Shown piece after piece: positions 1 through 11,478 of a stretch of 64,000 nucleotides of DNA. How positions within the stretch are numbered: position 1 is the first letter of the stretch; each line of letters starts with the position of its first letter. The translations under genes were made by a program, and so were the position numbers. The notes below the pieces were generated by a model. That model saw nothing but the letters and a program-made list of their open reading frames with translations. It was not told the DNA's origin and did no database searches. Source of the DNA: Fremontodendron californicum (taxonomy: Eukaryota; Streptophyta; Magnoliopsida; Malvales; Malvaceae); contig JAULJL010000035.1 of NCBI GenBank assembly GCA_030761205.1, positions 15,603,001 to 15,667,000 on the forward strand, in the 5' to 3' direction.

Positions 1-1704
1 AATGATGCTTTGATGACTGTAGTCCGCCAGTTGCCTCCACCTCGTCGAGATTTAAGTCGGCGACATATTGTACCATTGTTTCAGGCTCCTGAGCCAGGTG
101 ATTTCAATGATGATGAATCCTTGGATCACCCACCTGCGATTGCTGAGAGTAAGAATTCCTCAGATAACAAGTTCCTTAGAACAATAAAGATCAAAACATA
201 CCCGGAGGTTTCAACTGCAACAAGGTCCAGTTCTTATGATAATTTCACCATTCTTGTTCATCTTAAAGCTGCTGCCACAGTTGCAATTCAAAATCCCAGC
301 AGAAATCATGCTAGCTTGCCACAACTTTCTCAAAATCCTCGTGCTCCTGTTGACCTAGTCACAGTGCTTGATATTAGTGGTAGCATGTCTGGCACCAAGC
401 TTGCATTACTAAAACGGGCAATGGGATTTGTGATACAAAATCTTGGCTGCAATGATAGACTTTCAGTCATTGCCTTCTCTTCAACTGCTCGCCGCCTCTT
501 TCCCCTTCGTCGAATGTCTGACATAGGGCGGCAGCAGGCACTTCAAGCTGTTAACTCTCTGGTTGCAAATGGTGGCACCAACATAGCTGAAGGCCTAAGA
601 AAAGGTGCCAAGGTAATGGAAGATCGGAGGGAAAAGAATCCAGTTGCCAGCATTATACTTTTGTCTGATGGGCAGGATACTTATACTGTCAATGGTGCTG
701 ATTCAAACAAGTCTCAACCTAACTACCAGTTGCTCGTCCCCCTGTCTATGCACGATGGTGACAGCACGGGATTCAGGATTCCAGTGCATGCTTTTGGTTT
801 CGGTGCAGATCATGATGCTTCATCAATGCATTCAATTTCTGAGATCTCTGGAGGGACATTTTCTTTTATTGAAACTGAAGCTGTGATCCAGGATGCATTT
901 GCACAATGCATCGGTGGTCTTTTAAGCGTTGTGGTTCAAGAGCTGCAAGTGAGTGTGGAGTGCATGAATCCAAGTCTCTGCCTTAGCACACTTAAAGCAG
1001 GAAGTTATCTAAGCCATGTGTCAGCTGATGGGAAAACTGGATTTATCGATGTTGGGGATCTCTATGCTGATGAAGAGAGGGATTTCTTGGTATCAGTTAA
1101 AGTACCAGCAGAGTCCTCTGAATGTGAAACATCATTGCTAAAGGTGAAATGTGTTTACAAGGATCCCTTAACTAAAGAAATGACAACATTGGTGAGTGAT
1201 GTAGTTAGGATTCAAAGACCTGAAATAGCTGCTGGGCACGAGGAAGTGTCGATTGAAGTAGACAGGCAACGCAATAGGTTCCAAGCAGCAGAGGCAATGG
1301 CAGAGGCAAGAACTACGGCCGAGCAAGGAGATCTAGCAGGTGCTGTTTCAATCCTTGAAAATTGTAGAAAGGTGTTGTCCGAGACTGTTTCTGCCAAATC
1401 TCATGACCGACTTTGTGTTGCATTGGATGCTGAGCTCAAGGAGATGGAAGAGAGGATGGCAAGCAGGCATGTATACGAGGCATCCGGGAGAGCATATATC
1501 CTTTCAGGACTGAGCTCACACTCTTGGCAAAGAGCTACCGCAAGAGGCGATTCGACTGATGGTTCAAGTCTGATTCAGGCTTATCAAACCCCATCAATGG
1601 TTTTGATGCTTACTCAATCTCAGGCAATGTTACTAGGTAGTCCATCAACCCAAAGGCTTGTCCAACCATTATGGTCACTTGGATCACAACCAAAGCCAAG
1701 GTAA
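1..1704 (+). CDS. WAV3-like RING/vWA E3 ubiquitin ligase, 3' part (partial at left edge)
   Basis: The reading frame is open from base 1 and ends at TAA 1702-1704, giving 567 codons of the C-terminal part. No start codon is expected here, because the family begins with a RING-type zinc finger that would lie to the left of the window. Codons from about 116 form a von Willebrand factor A domain: a DxSxS metal-binding (MIDAS) motif, VLDISGSMSG, has its first Asp at codon 124, followed by an ILLSDGQD strand-loop near codon 219. The C-terminal region carries the alpha-helical TAEQGDLAGAVSILENCRKVL segment and ends QPKPR. This order matches plant C3HC4 zinc-finger/vWA proteins of the WAVY GROWTH 3 (WAV3/EDA40) family, E3 ligases acting in root gravitropic growth. 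The family assignment is firm; the exact paralogue is not. No intron is evident in this part. Confidence 0.86.
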   Translation, partial: NDALMTVVRQLPPPRRDLSRRHIVPLFQAPEPGDFNDDESLDHPPAIAESKNSSDNKFLRTIKIKTYPEVSTATRSSSYDNFTILVHLKAAATVAIQNPSRNHASLPQLSQNPRAPVDLVTVLDISGSMSGTKLALLKRAMGFVIQNLGCNDRLSVIAFSSTARRLFPLRRMSDIGRQQALQAVNSLVANGGTNIAEGLRKGAKVMEDRREKNPVASIILLSDGQDTYTVNGADSNKSQPNYQLLVPLSMHDGDSTGFRIPVHAFGFGADHDASSMHSISEISGGTFSFIETEAVIQDAFAQCIGGLLSVVVQELQVSVECMNPSLCLSTLKAGSYLSHVSADGKTGFIDVGDLYADEERDFLVSVKVPAESSECETSLLKVKCVYKDPLTKEMTTLVSDVVRIQRPEIAAGHEEVSIEVDRQRNRFQAAEAMAEARTTAEQGDLAGAVSILENCRKVLSETVSAKSHDRLCVALDAELKEMEERMASRHVYEASGRAYILSGLSSHSWQRATARGDSTDGSSLIQAYQTPSMVLMLTQSQAMLLGSPSTQRLVQPLWSLGSQPKPR

Positions 1705-2501
1705 TATTGGCCAGTTAAATGGCAACTATCATCAAATGGTTTTTCTAGATCTTTTTCCCTATATTTTGCAAAATTTTGGTTTGGGGAGGTGATATGGAAG
1801 GATAAGACTGTTTTCCTGGCTGTGATTTTGGTCTAGTCTTACATGTGTAAATGAATAAGAAATTGGGCAAAGGGCAAAAGAATATATGTGGGAGTAGCAA
1901 AGAGAAGGAAGAGTAGGTAGGGTTTACACCATTTTTGTATCTTTCTTTGTGTTGTTGGGGGGTGTATATAAAGAGAAATGGCTTTTTTTTTTTCTCTGGG
2001 AAAAATTGGGTATATGTTTTGCAATTGTGGAAATGATTGGGGTGAGCTCTTCATCTAATATATAATTTCCTGCTTCTATTCTTTTTACAAAGTTCTGTTA
2101 ACCATCGTTTTTGTTATATCGAGTACACGAGCTCACGCTCTCTCTCTCTAAACTCCGAGGAACGTACACTTCTTCGGAAGTATATTTTACGATTTAGTGC
2201 AAGAATTTAAGGTTGCAGGAAGTTGAATCAGCCCTTGAACTGCAGTCTACTTAACTGGATTGTGCCAATTAATGATTTAATCACCAAAGAATGTAAGCAT
2301 TGAACATGGTCAAGAACAGTTTACTCATCAGAGTCTTGCCTGGTTGGAGAAAACCTATTATGTTCTTTGTTAAATTAAGGTCTTATCAGTATCTTTGTTA
2401 CATGTTTGTGGTTGAAACTTGAAAAATTTACTGAGATAAGAGAATAAGTTTAAGAGTGTATAATCAACGTCCTAAAACATCTGCAAATTGAAGTTCTTAA
2501 C
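1705..2501. other. 3' UTR of the WAV3-like gene and intergenic spacer
   Basis: Noncoding. The T-rich sequence up to about 2100 is probably the 3' UTR, with an AATAAG-type poly(A) signal near 1853. The rest is AT-rich spacer with no ORF or repeat that I recognise. Confidence 0.5.
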
Positions 2502-2675
2502 TATGTTACCCGGACTCGGGTGAGTATCGGATACGAATGTGTTTGACATAAGTACATTCAATTTTTTAAATTTTTTTCATATATTTGGAAGATCATATTT
2601 TACTCATATTTAAAAATATATCGGACATAGGTGTCAAACAAAAATATTTAAAAATAAAAAATCTGAGTAACATAG
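2502..2675. mobile_element. Mutator-type MITE, family M1, copy A
   Basis: Begins TATGTTACCCGGACTC and ends GAGTAACATAG, so its ends are inverted repeats. It is flanked by GTTCTTAAC (2493-2501) and GTTCTTATC (2676-2684), a 9-bp target duplication matching at 8 of 9 positions. This is the most diverged of six copies in the window. Confidence 0.75.
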
Positions 2676-2862
2676 GTTCTTATCATCCCAGCACCAACCC
2701 ATATTTTTCTATTTTAGCACAGTTTTCTGTTAGGTTCATGTGTAGAAATAATTGATTTCAAAACACAGTTAAAAGGAAAATCAAAGCTTGAAAAAGTTTC
2801 ATTTAAGCGAGAGAAAAGAAGTCTACAAAGAGCAAAGGAAAGCAGACGAAAGAAGCGCAGAC

Positions 2863-2965
2863 ATGTCGTTCATGAAAGGAGAGTTGTTAACGAAAACAAG
2901 GAAACTCATCAAAGGTTTAGCGAAACCTCAGCCCGATTGTCTCAAACTCAAAAGCCATGGAACAG
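2863..2965 (+). pseudogene. first-exon remnant, mitochondrial ribosomal protein mS23-like (tentative)
   Basis: An ATG at 2863 opens MSFMKGELLTKTRKLIKGLA, a basic N-terminal peptide that recalls the conserved start of plant mitochondrial ribosomal proteins of the mS23 type. After about 28 residues, a short direct duplication (CTCAAA twice, about 2941-2954) shifts the frame. The expected continuation KAMEQ is readable in the other frame just before a non-canonical GCAAGT donor-like site. No further exons are visible before the minus-strand NPH3 gene begins at 3477. I read it as a decayed gene fragment. The alternative is a chance ORF or a live gene with remote exons. The family call comes from memory of the motif and is not secure. 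Confidence 0.33.
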
Positions 2966-3208
2966 CAAGTCTCTTTGTTTTTTTCTTCCCCCAGTTTTTC
3001 CACTTCTTTTTCTTTGTATTTCATCTCTGCTTGAGTTTAAATCATATAGCAACAAGTATTTGATCTAATATAAGAATTTTGAGCTCCATGGAGTGTTAAA
3101 TTATCATAAGGGAAGAAAAGACTATGGTTGCTTTAATGGTTAAAAATCAGTGAGAAGAATCTATCATGATCTAAAAATGTCTAAACATAATTACAGCAAC
3201 TACAAACT
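2966..3208. other. intergenic spacer
   Basis: T-rich noncoding sequence between the gene remnant and the next MITE. Nothing else recognised. Confidence 0.4.
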
Positions 3209-3389
3209 TATGTTGCTTCGACTATCCATATTTCTTGAAGTATCCGTGTCCGACACCCATGTTCAATGCATAATTACCGGACATGGATATGAAAATATAA
3301 TCCTTCAAGGACCTCCAAATACATGGAAATCTTGAAAAAAATTAAACATACCCGTGTCCGACACTCACACTTGAGTCCGACCAACATAG
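3209..3389. mobile_element. Mutator-type MITE, family M1, copy B
   Basis: Starts TATGTTGCTTCGAC and ends GTCCGACCAACATAG. A perfect 9-bp target duplication, CTACAAACT, flanks it (3200-3208 and 3390-3398). The inner half is also inverted: ATCCGTGTCCGACAC on the left against CCGTGTCCGACACTC on the right. It lies just downstream of the NPH3-family stop codon. Confidence 0.88.
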
Positions 3390-3476
3390 CTACAAACTAA
3401 CAAATAATGACTAGCTAGAATCCAATAGGAAAGTGATGGAAGTACCACAACATTGAACAAAAGGGCTTGCCCCTTG

Positions 3477-6400
3477 TTAGGTTTCTTTCAAAACTTGTAA
3501 TTCAGACTCACCATTGTTATGATTTTCTCTTCCATTTGTGAATGAAGCCGTTGCTGATGTTTTGGAATCACAGGGCTTTGGTTTTTTTGAATCAGCAGAA
3601 GACTTTGCTGTTTTTGAATCACCATTCGGCTTAGACTTTGATCTAAAACCAAATTTTTTCAAGAAAAGGTTCCAACCACTCTTTGTTTTCACCAGCTTTT
3701 CAAGTTCTTCTTTCATGCTCAAGCACTCTTTCTCAAGCTCGGAAACCCGCTCCATTATGTCATCAACCTCCACAAAGTGGTCTTGATTAGTTCCGACATG
3801 TGCAGCAGACGCATTATTTCTGGTGATTGCAAGATTCCCACTTGGATTTTGTGAGTTTTCGAGGTTGTCAGAGACAAATAACCAACCAGCAATGGATGTC
3901 CGAAGCCGAAGTTGTTCAAAGAAAAGAACTTGGACAATGACTCGGAGTGGTAGCCTCTCATTCTGGGTTGCATGGGTGCTGGCTTCCAATGAGAGCTTCT
4001 GGCAGTTCATGAGTCGGCATATTTGTTCCTTCTCATAGTCTGTCAGCCAGGGATGTGCCTGAAGTTGAGGAACACAGTATTATTTTGCAGGGAGGATGGA
4101 AGGACTAAAAACTACTTTTACAGGCAACTAAAAACTTTGTTCCAATCCAGTCTTCAATTAATATTGATGATGAGATGAAGTGTAGTGGAAATACAAAGAA
4201 TTCTTTCATGGACTGACAGTAATATGCTATGTTGTTTCGACTCTTCATTTTACTTGAAGTATCCGTGTCTAACATCCATGTCCGACGCATATCGGACATG
4301 AGTATGGAGATATGACCCTCCAAGGACCCCCCAAATATATGGAAAAACCTTAGAAAAAATTAAACATACCCGTATCCGATACTTCCATCCGAGTAACATA
4401 GAACAAAACTATTTGAGATAAAAAGACATTTAGTCAGTGACAATGGATAGCATGTTTACCTCCATTTCTTCTCTAAAACATCAATAAAAAGGTCTTAAAA
4501 CTTTCGAATATGAAGAACATAAGAAACATGCCAAGAAAATTCAGATTTGGGGGCATTAAAGATATCTTTCCTTGATGCCATCCCAACCGCAAATCATACT
4601 GACCACCACAATTCTCCCCGATCCACGGATGATTAGTTTAACAAATTTTCAATCTCATTGGTAGATGAAAGAAACAACAGATTCCAATAATCCATTTGAA
4701 AATCTGTGCAAATAATTCACCTATGTCTCTATTATATAATAAGTATCAAATGTTGATTGAGATTTAAAGAAATAGTACAATAAGCAACAATTTTACCTTT
4801 GCAATGCACCAAAAGTGTGTCTGAAATTATGTGGACAATATGCAATATTGAAATTATTGGTATAAGTTATGTTGCTCCGACTCTTCATTTTTCTTGAAGT
4901 GCCCGTGTCCGATGTATATTCGAACATGGGTATGGGGAAATGATCCCCCAAGGACCCTCCAAATATATGAAAAAACTTAAAATAAATTAAATATACTCGT
5001 GTCAGACATATACCTGTGTCCGACACTCACTCCCGAGTCCGAGTAACATAGGGTATGAATGCATAATCATAGTTTTCAAATCTGGTGATCCAAATGAAAT
5101 ATAGATTTTGGCGATGAACCAAGAACCAGGAAGAATCTTACCTTAAGGTATATGTCAATTGCACGGTAAATTCCGTCATTTAATGGTCTGGCATAGTCAG
5201 GAATAACAGCAGCAAGTGACTGAAATTTTGGCAACTTCAGGTTAACATCAGGTGCAACCTCAGCCAGATATCCATCCACCAGGTTAGCTACCATTGTCAT
5301 TGGAGTCAACGGATGAGAACCTCCCATCAGCTGCCCCTCATCAACTATATAATTAGAACTAGATTCAAGTGCCTCATGATCTGCCATAAAAAAGTGATCA
5401 AGAATCCGCTGAATGCAGTCAATGTCATAAAGGGTTTCCAAGGAATATCCCATATTTGGTATCAGAAGATCTTCCAAAGCAGCTTGATCCAACTGAGCCC
5501 CAATCTGTTTCTCTAACTTCTCTTGACATGATGGCCTAGCATGTAAAATCATGGATGTTCGTAGAAGCTTCAACAAAAAATTTGTTGGGGTAGCACCCTT
5601 TTGATTAGGTATTAATGCCACTATCTCTTCAAGGAGATTCCTTTGATCTGCATCAGATAGGTGAGACACAGTTGATCCAAGGGCAGCATGGTTCCGACCC
5701 TGGAAGCTCGATTGCCTACACAACAAAGGAAGATGCCTCTTTGCATAGTGGACAAGTGAACCAGCAATCCTCTCCGGCTTTATGCCACTCGATTCGACAG
5801 CTAGAATCAATCTTTTATACAGCGATAATCGAAGGAAGGACACATCTTCATACCACCAATCCTCACTCACTGGCCGTGGTTTGGCTGCTGCATATATTCC
5901 ATTCCATAAGACATGATTGCCTTCTGGAGTACCAGTTTCTGACATAGGCCAACTGAACACACTCAGATCAACACAAGCTTTCATTGCCAAGGAATTGATG
6001 CATCTTGAAACAATATGAAGCTCTTCTGAATATGGTAGAAACTCTTCGCAGGTTTCGAGAGCTTTGATTGTCTCTGTCCAGTGTCCAAAGATTTCATTCA
6101 GAAAACTTTCTGTCTGTGTTATAAGATTTCCTTCCCCATGATCTTCACTCATTTGAAGATACTCAGCAGCACACCGAAGCCCGACTATATTCAGTGCACT
6201 GAGCTCTAATCTGATGCCATAGCAGAATTTGGCTACAAGCAAAAATGTTTTGGCTCCACCAGGTAAGTCATGGAATTGCAGAATACAATTTTCCTCATCC
6301 TCACCAGAATAGTCCTTAATAAGATTCTCTATTATTCTGCTTCTTGACAGCAATGGAAACTGATAAACATGACAAATATGGAGCAAAGGGAAAAGGCAAT

Positions 6401-9391
6401 CTGATTAGTAAAATAATAAGCATAAATGTATCTCCTTTTACTGAACAATGCAAAAAATAAAATAATAAGAAGCAACTAGGAAGGCTGAGGCATAAGGCAT
6501 TCCATTGACAATATCTTCAATGAATGAAAGTAGGAAACATTCTTGTACAACAATGTGAACCTACTAGTCATCCCAAAACTGGTATGATTCACCAACCCTA
6601 CCAGAAAGTATACCACAAAGCCATGTTGCTCCGACTCTTCATTTTTCTTGAAGTATCCGTGTCTGACACATATTCGGACATGGGTATGGGGTATGATCCC
6701 CAAGGACCCTCCAAATACATGGAAAAACTTAAAATAAATCAAATATACCCGTGTCCGACACTCACACCTGAGTCCGAATAACATAGCCACAAAGTAATCG
6801 GTAAGAAACTATAAACTGAACTTCTTGTCAATGTTTTGATGCAGTAATAAGATAATGTACCCAACTTAGATATATGAAAACAAATTTTAATCAATTAAAG
6901 TTCACTTTTTCAAAATGACTCCCATATATATATTTACCATATATATTAGTCCTAGAAAACTTGTTTCTGTAATGAGAAACAGACAATTTTAATTGTGTAC
7001 CCCAAATAAAACCTTCGACAATCATATGTACATTTTAAAAGGACCAGAGTTCCGAGACAAGGCTGCATATTATCTTTCAACTTTCAAGCATCATAAACAT
7101 AAGCTTCTGATTCCTTACAGGGCACGATGTCTACACTATGAAGATGTAAATGTAAGAAGTGGATTGACAAGTCAGAGTAACATAACAGAGAAAAGCCAAG
7201 GATTAACCAAGTTAAAAGCACCTTGTGAAGATGGAAGGACATTTCTCCTACTTCAACAATGACATCGCTTGGTAGACCGGTTGAGCACAACCTGGAAGAG
7301 GAAAAAGGAGATTATATAGTAAAATGAAATGCGAAAAAGGAAAAGGAAAATTGGAGATCTAAATACTGAAGAAATAAGCTGCCAATTCAGTGATGGAACT
7401 AATGCCAGCATTCATGAAACATTCAGAGCTTACAAGAAGTCACTCAAGAAACATATAGGTAAACCAGCATACAAGATAGTAAAGATTCAGTTAAAAGTTA
7501 AAACACACTTTTTCAACAATCATAATTATCTTTATAAATAACTATGTTCTATCTTCAGTTATTTTCTATAAAGAACTCTCTTAAATAACTCAATTGGTTC
7601 CATTTTCTTCCCTTTTTTATGCCTTCTAAAGGGAAATAAGAATGTCCCTCGCACTAATGAATGGTCTTCCATAACCTTGTTCACCTTGTTAGCACCTTTA
7701 ATTAACCATGTATATATAGTTTCAATTTTCTTCATCTTCCCTATCATCAATGTGTTTTTCTGGAGTCCTACATTTCACCATATAAACTGACTTCTACGCT
7801 AAAATTCATTAATGTCCCCCACTACTTCCTTGTAATGCTTGGCAAAAAAGGTGATCAGTTCTTATATTTATACACATATTGGTGCTAGCAATCATGCCAG
7901 CAAACTTGTTAATAAATTAAGCAAAGACAAGAGAGTGCCTTGACAGAACAACAAATGAAACCGGGTTTTGAGACACCGATACAGTGTTCAAATATAAGAA
8001 CTAGGACTCTAAGTTATGAGATAGTTTGTTAAGAAATCAAAGAACTTTAACCACATAGTAGGTTATGAGATAGTTTGACAAACATCATCGATTATCATGC
8101 AAAATTTGTTAAGAAATCATGCTTCTCCCAAGTGACAATCTCCCCCTCCCCCTACTGCTTTCAAACCAAAGAAAGCAACTAGTAAATTGGGGTCTCAGGG
8201 TGGAAAACAGGAATAGCTGAAAGAAACATAAACCAAAACTAAATTAAGCCATAATTCCAATCCAGTTACTGTCATTTACATGAGTTCATAACAGGATTCT
8301 CACTGATCACACATTTTAGTAAAGCCTACACCCGACTACAGTCAATTACCATGCAATGAATCAACTTCAAGAATCAATGTCATCAAATGGTTCACTGAGT
8401 TCCTTGGCCAGATTTAGAACACTTGTTGCTTTTAGATCTTAGCTGACCTAATGACCCAGAGTTTGAAATTTCAACATTGGCAACAGCAGGGCAGGGCCTA
8501 TGCTTGGACACTTGCAAAGTCAAGTGAAGGGGAGCGTTCAAAGATATAATCATCCATACTTGATTACCTAGCTAACAGGAGTTAAGCAATGTTTATTAAG
8601 ATTAAACTAGTAAGGAACTAGTAAGGAAGTACAAACTTCCATTAAAGAATGGTATAAATGAAATGCTAAAAAATGGCTTGAAAACTTGAGATCAAATGCC
8701 AACAACAATGAAATAAGGGTTCATGTCAGTTGGATAGGGAAGGTTAGAAGAATCTTATTATATATATATATATATATATATAAATAGGATAAGAAGTTCT
8801 AAAAATAATGTTAAAAGGCTGCAAAATAGACCCCAAATTGCAAACTGATTTCACACTCAGAGTTCACTCTTGATAGATTAAAAAAAAAAAACTATCTGAC
8901 ATTAGGCTTCAATACCAAAAATATAATTTCTACACATGCACATATCCATGAACCCTAAATCCTAATTATCAGTACAGACTACATACATAATCAAACAAAA
9001 TTTTACATATTTACAATTACAGTATTTTAATTACTTTATTTTTTATTCTTTCAAAAACAATCAAACCAAATTGTCCATTTAAGCATATTTCAATCACTTT
9101 TTTTTTTTTTCATTGGAACACCTAACCATCAAAACCCAAAATGCTAACTTAAAAAGGTTTAGGGTTAACCAGATAAGAATAGTGAAACTAAGAAAGAAAG
9201 TTACGTGAAACTCAAGAAACAAACAGTCATCTTAAACCCAAATTCTAAATTCATCGCATTTTAACTTAAATAAAAAATGGAACAGTTAATTAAGCAAGAA
9301 GGAAAGAACAAAAAGAAACAAATTACCAGGTTTGGCCATCACGGTGAAAGACTTCTGATTTAGATCCCACTCTCATGATCATGGATGCCAT
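3477..9391 (-). CDS. NPH3/RPT2-family BTB/POZ domain protein, complete
   Basis: Four exons join in frame to 644 codons: 9391-9327, 7291-7222, 6359-5142 and 4058-3477 (stop TAA 3479-3477). All junctions are GT-AG. The start gives MASMIMRVGSKSEVFHRDGQ, then the BTB fold (LPSDVIVEVGEMSFHLHKFPLLS, residues about 28-50). The plant NPH3 domain follows, with DWWYEDVSFLRL near 215 and LDQAALEDLLIPNM. The junction of exons 3 and 4 rebuilds the conserved IDIYLKAHPWL. The tail has a coiled-coil-like heptad stretch (VDDIMERVSELEKECLSMKEELEKL) and a Lys/Ser-rich end. Family members are substrate adaptors of CUL3 ubiquitin ligases or scaffolds in phototropin and auxin-transport signalling at the plasma membrane. 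It looks closest to the At1g30440/At3g44820 group, not to NPH3 or RPT2 themselves. Introns 2 and 3 carry MITEs; intron 1 is 2.0 kb. Confidence 0.93.
4228..4401. mobile_element. Mutator-type MITE, family M1, copy C (intron 3 of the NPH3-family gene)
   Basis: TATGTTGTTTCGACTC at the left and CCGAGTAACATAG at the right form the inverted ends, with the same internal TATCCGTGTC core as the other copies. No target duplication can be recognised, so it is older or rearranged. Confidence 0.75.
4868..5051. mobile_element. Mutator-type MITE, family M1, copy D (intron 3 of the NPH3-family gene)
   Basis: Starts TATGTTGCTCCGACTC and ends GAGTCCGAGTAACATAG. Flanks GGTATAAGT and GGTATGAAT agree at 7 of 9 positions, a decayed 9-bp duplication. 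It lies about 90 bp from the exon 3 donor. Confidence 0.82.
6622..6786. mobile_element. Mutator-type MITE, family M1, copy E (intron 2 of the NPH3-family gene)
   Basis: CATGTTGCTCCGACTC and GAGTCCGAATAACATAG are the inverted ends. Flanks CCACAAAGC (6613-6621) and CCACAAAGT (6787-6795) match at 8 of 9 positions. Confidence 0.87.
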
Positions 9392-10189
9392 GTTTTTCAC
9401 TTAAAAACCAAACCTTTACTTTGTCCCCATAAAAAAAAAACTGAAAGAAAGAGAAATAAAGAAAGAAACAATTTCTACGTTACACTATGGGAAAATAGTC
9501 ATTAATATTCATAAAAAAAATTAAGTAAAATAATAATAAAAAAAAACATGGGAAATAAAGAAAGTCCCGAGTCTAAAGGGGAATGAATATCCAGGCGGTT
9601 CCCTTGCTGTTACAACTTACAAGAAAATTGATAAAAAAAAAAATTATTATTTTAATTAAAACTTTTTACGTTGGGCAAAAAATTAAAACTTTTTACATTA
9701 GATTTATTTGTTATTATATATTTTGCATTTAATAGTCCAGTAGGTTAATGTTCTTAGCTTAATTGTGCTTGGATCTTGTTGGTTTTTCTTACCCTGCATG
9801 AATCTTTATAGGTACAAAATAGACGACAACAACAACAACAAAAAAATTCAAATAAGGGTTTGTTTTATTTTTTCATTTATATTTTTTACTTTTAATAAAA
9901 AGCATAAAAATTAATAATTTAGGCTCTCTTTAATTGTTTTTTTTTAAACAAACAATGAAAAAAGAAAAACTCATACACATGCGAGATTTACAATTTCAAT
10001 GAGAAATTAATAATAACATAAGAGCATCAAAAATTTATTAGTTCAAATTCATCCGTCCGTTTTTTAACATTATCATTTTATTCTTTAAAATATTTTATAT
10101 TTTTTTATACTTTTACTATGTATCGGTATTTGTCCAAATTGTCCTTACGTAAATTCACATATGAATATTCATTTGTTTTATTTATTTTT
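9392..10189. other. 5' flank of the NPH3-family gene and AT-rich spacer
   Basis: The first 100 bases left of the minus-strand ATG are A/G-rich on the plus strand, so CT-rich in the transcript: a likely 5' leader. Farther out the sequence is very AT-rich. No clear TATA box position can be set. Confidence 0.45.
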
Positions 10190-11330
10190 AAATATTAATA
10201 TTTGTTATTACGTATGTCACACGTGAATATTTATTATTTATTTATTTATAAACATATAATTATATATTTTATAAATAATTAAAATTAATAAATGTATTAA
10301 CGTGTAAAGTTTGTTCAATATTCAAATTATAAAATTATTATTTTTTATTTTAATATAAAATTAAAATTTATGAAAATAAAGAAAGTCAATGTAAATTTTT
10401 AACATTTTTTTTTTATTTTTATCAAATGAATTCATTTACATTTTAAGGTTAATAATAATGAAAAATTAAAACTCTAAAGATAAAGTAATTATTGTAAAAT
10501 TGAATTTTTTTTATTTATCATCAAATAAATATATTTAATGAAAGACTTTTAATGAAATTAAATTTTTTACTTATAAATTGGATAAATTTTTATTAATAAT
10601 AAAAAAGATTTACAATGATAAAAATACAATGAATAACAATAACTATTTTCATTAATTTAAAAGATTCTGCTCATTCGTTCTTTTATATATAATATTTATT
10701 ACGTTATAAATATAGTTGTATATATTAAAAATTAATAAAATTTATTTTAACTAAAATTTGTATTCACGTGTAAAGTTTCAAGTTTGTTTCATGTGCAAAT
10801 TATATCAATTTATTATAAAATTTATTAATTTTAATATTAATACAAAATTAATTATTAATATGTATATAAAAAATTCAACATAAATTTTAACTTTCTTATT
10901 TATATCAAATAAATTGATTTCGTTTTTAAAATAAGTGAAAATTTAAACTTTTAAGATAAAGTAATTTCATACAAATTTTTAATTTTTGATTATTTATTAT
11001 TTTAATATTAATGCAAAATATATAACGAAGATAAAAAAACTTAAATGTAAATTTTTTTATATCAAATAAATTGATTTACTTTTTAAGCTTAGTAAAAAAT
11101 TAGAACTTTTAAGTTAAAACAATTTCATATGAATTTTTAAATTTTTTTATTTATTACCAAATTAATCTATTTAACAAAAATATTTTAATAAAATTAAATT
11201 TCTTACTTATATATAGATAGATTTTATTAATAAAAAATATTATAATGATAATTTAAAAATATAATAAAAAATAATGATTATTTTCGTCAGTTTAAAAGAT
11301 TTTTATATTTTATATATTATATAGATAGGT
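10190..11330 (-). repeat. two adjacent degenerate copies of a Helitron-like repeat
   Basis: About 10190-10690 and 10700-11330 share a run of landmarks in the same order: an ACGTGTAAAGTTT block, a TTGATTTA-type block, an ATTAAATTTYTTACTTATA block, and an end TTTAAAAGATT followed by TTTTATATATAATAT. A third copy at 49247-49735 is better preserved. At about 10210-10235 ACGTATGTCACACGTGAA is the decayed hairpin end. I infer non-autonomous Helitrons from the hairpin and CTAG-like end of the 49-kb copy. Here only the repeat relationship is clear. Confidence 0.4.
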
Positions 11331-11478
11331 TATAGAAGTGTATATTATATATATATATTAAAAAATTATATATACTAAAATTATTTTCATAAATCAAGTA
11401 TAATTTTTATTTATAATATTGAGTTAAAAATAATTAATAAAGGGGGAGCGGGATGGGCGGAGCTGTTATAGATGTAAC

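Noticed and set aside
7559..7750. Minus-strand ORF in intron 1 of the NPH3-family gene
   Set aside because: It is not flanked by splice sites in the right phase, and the BTB domain is complete without it.
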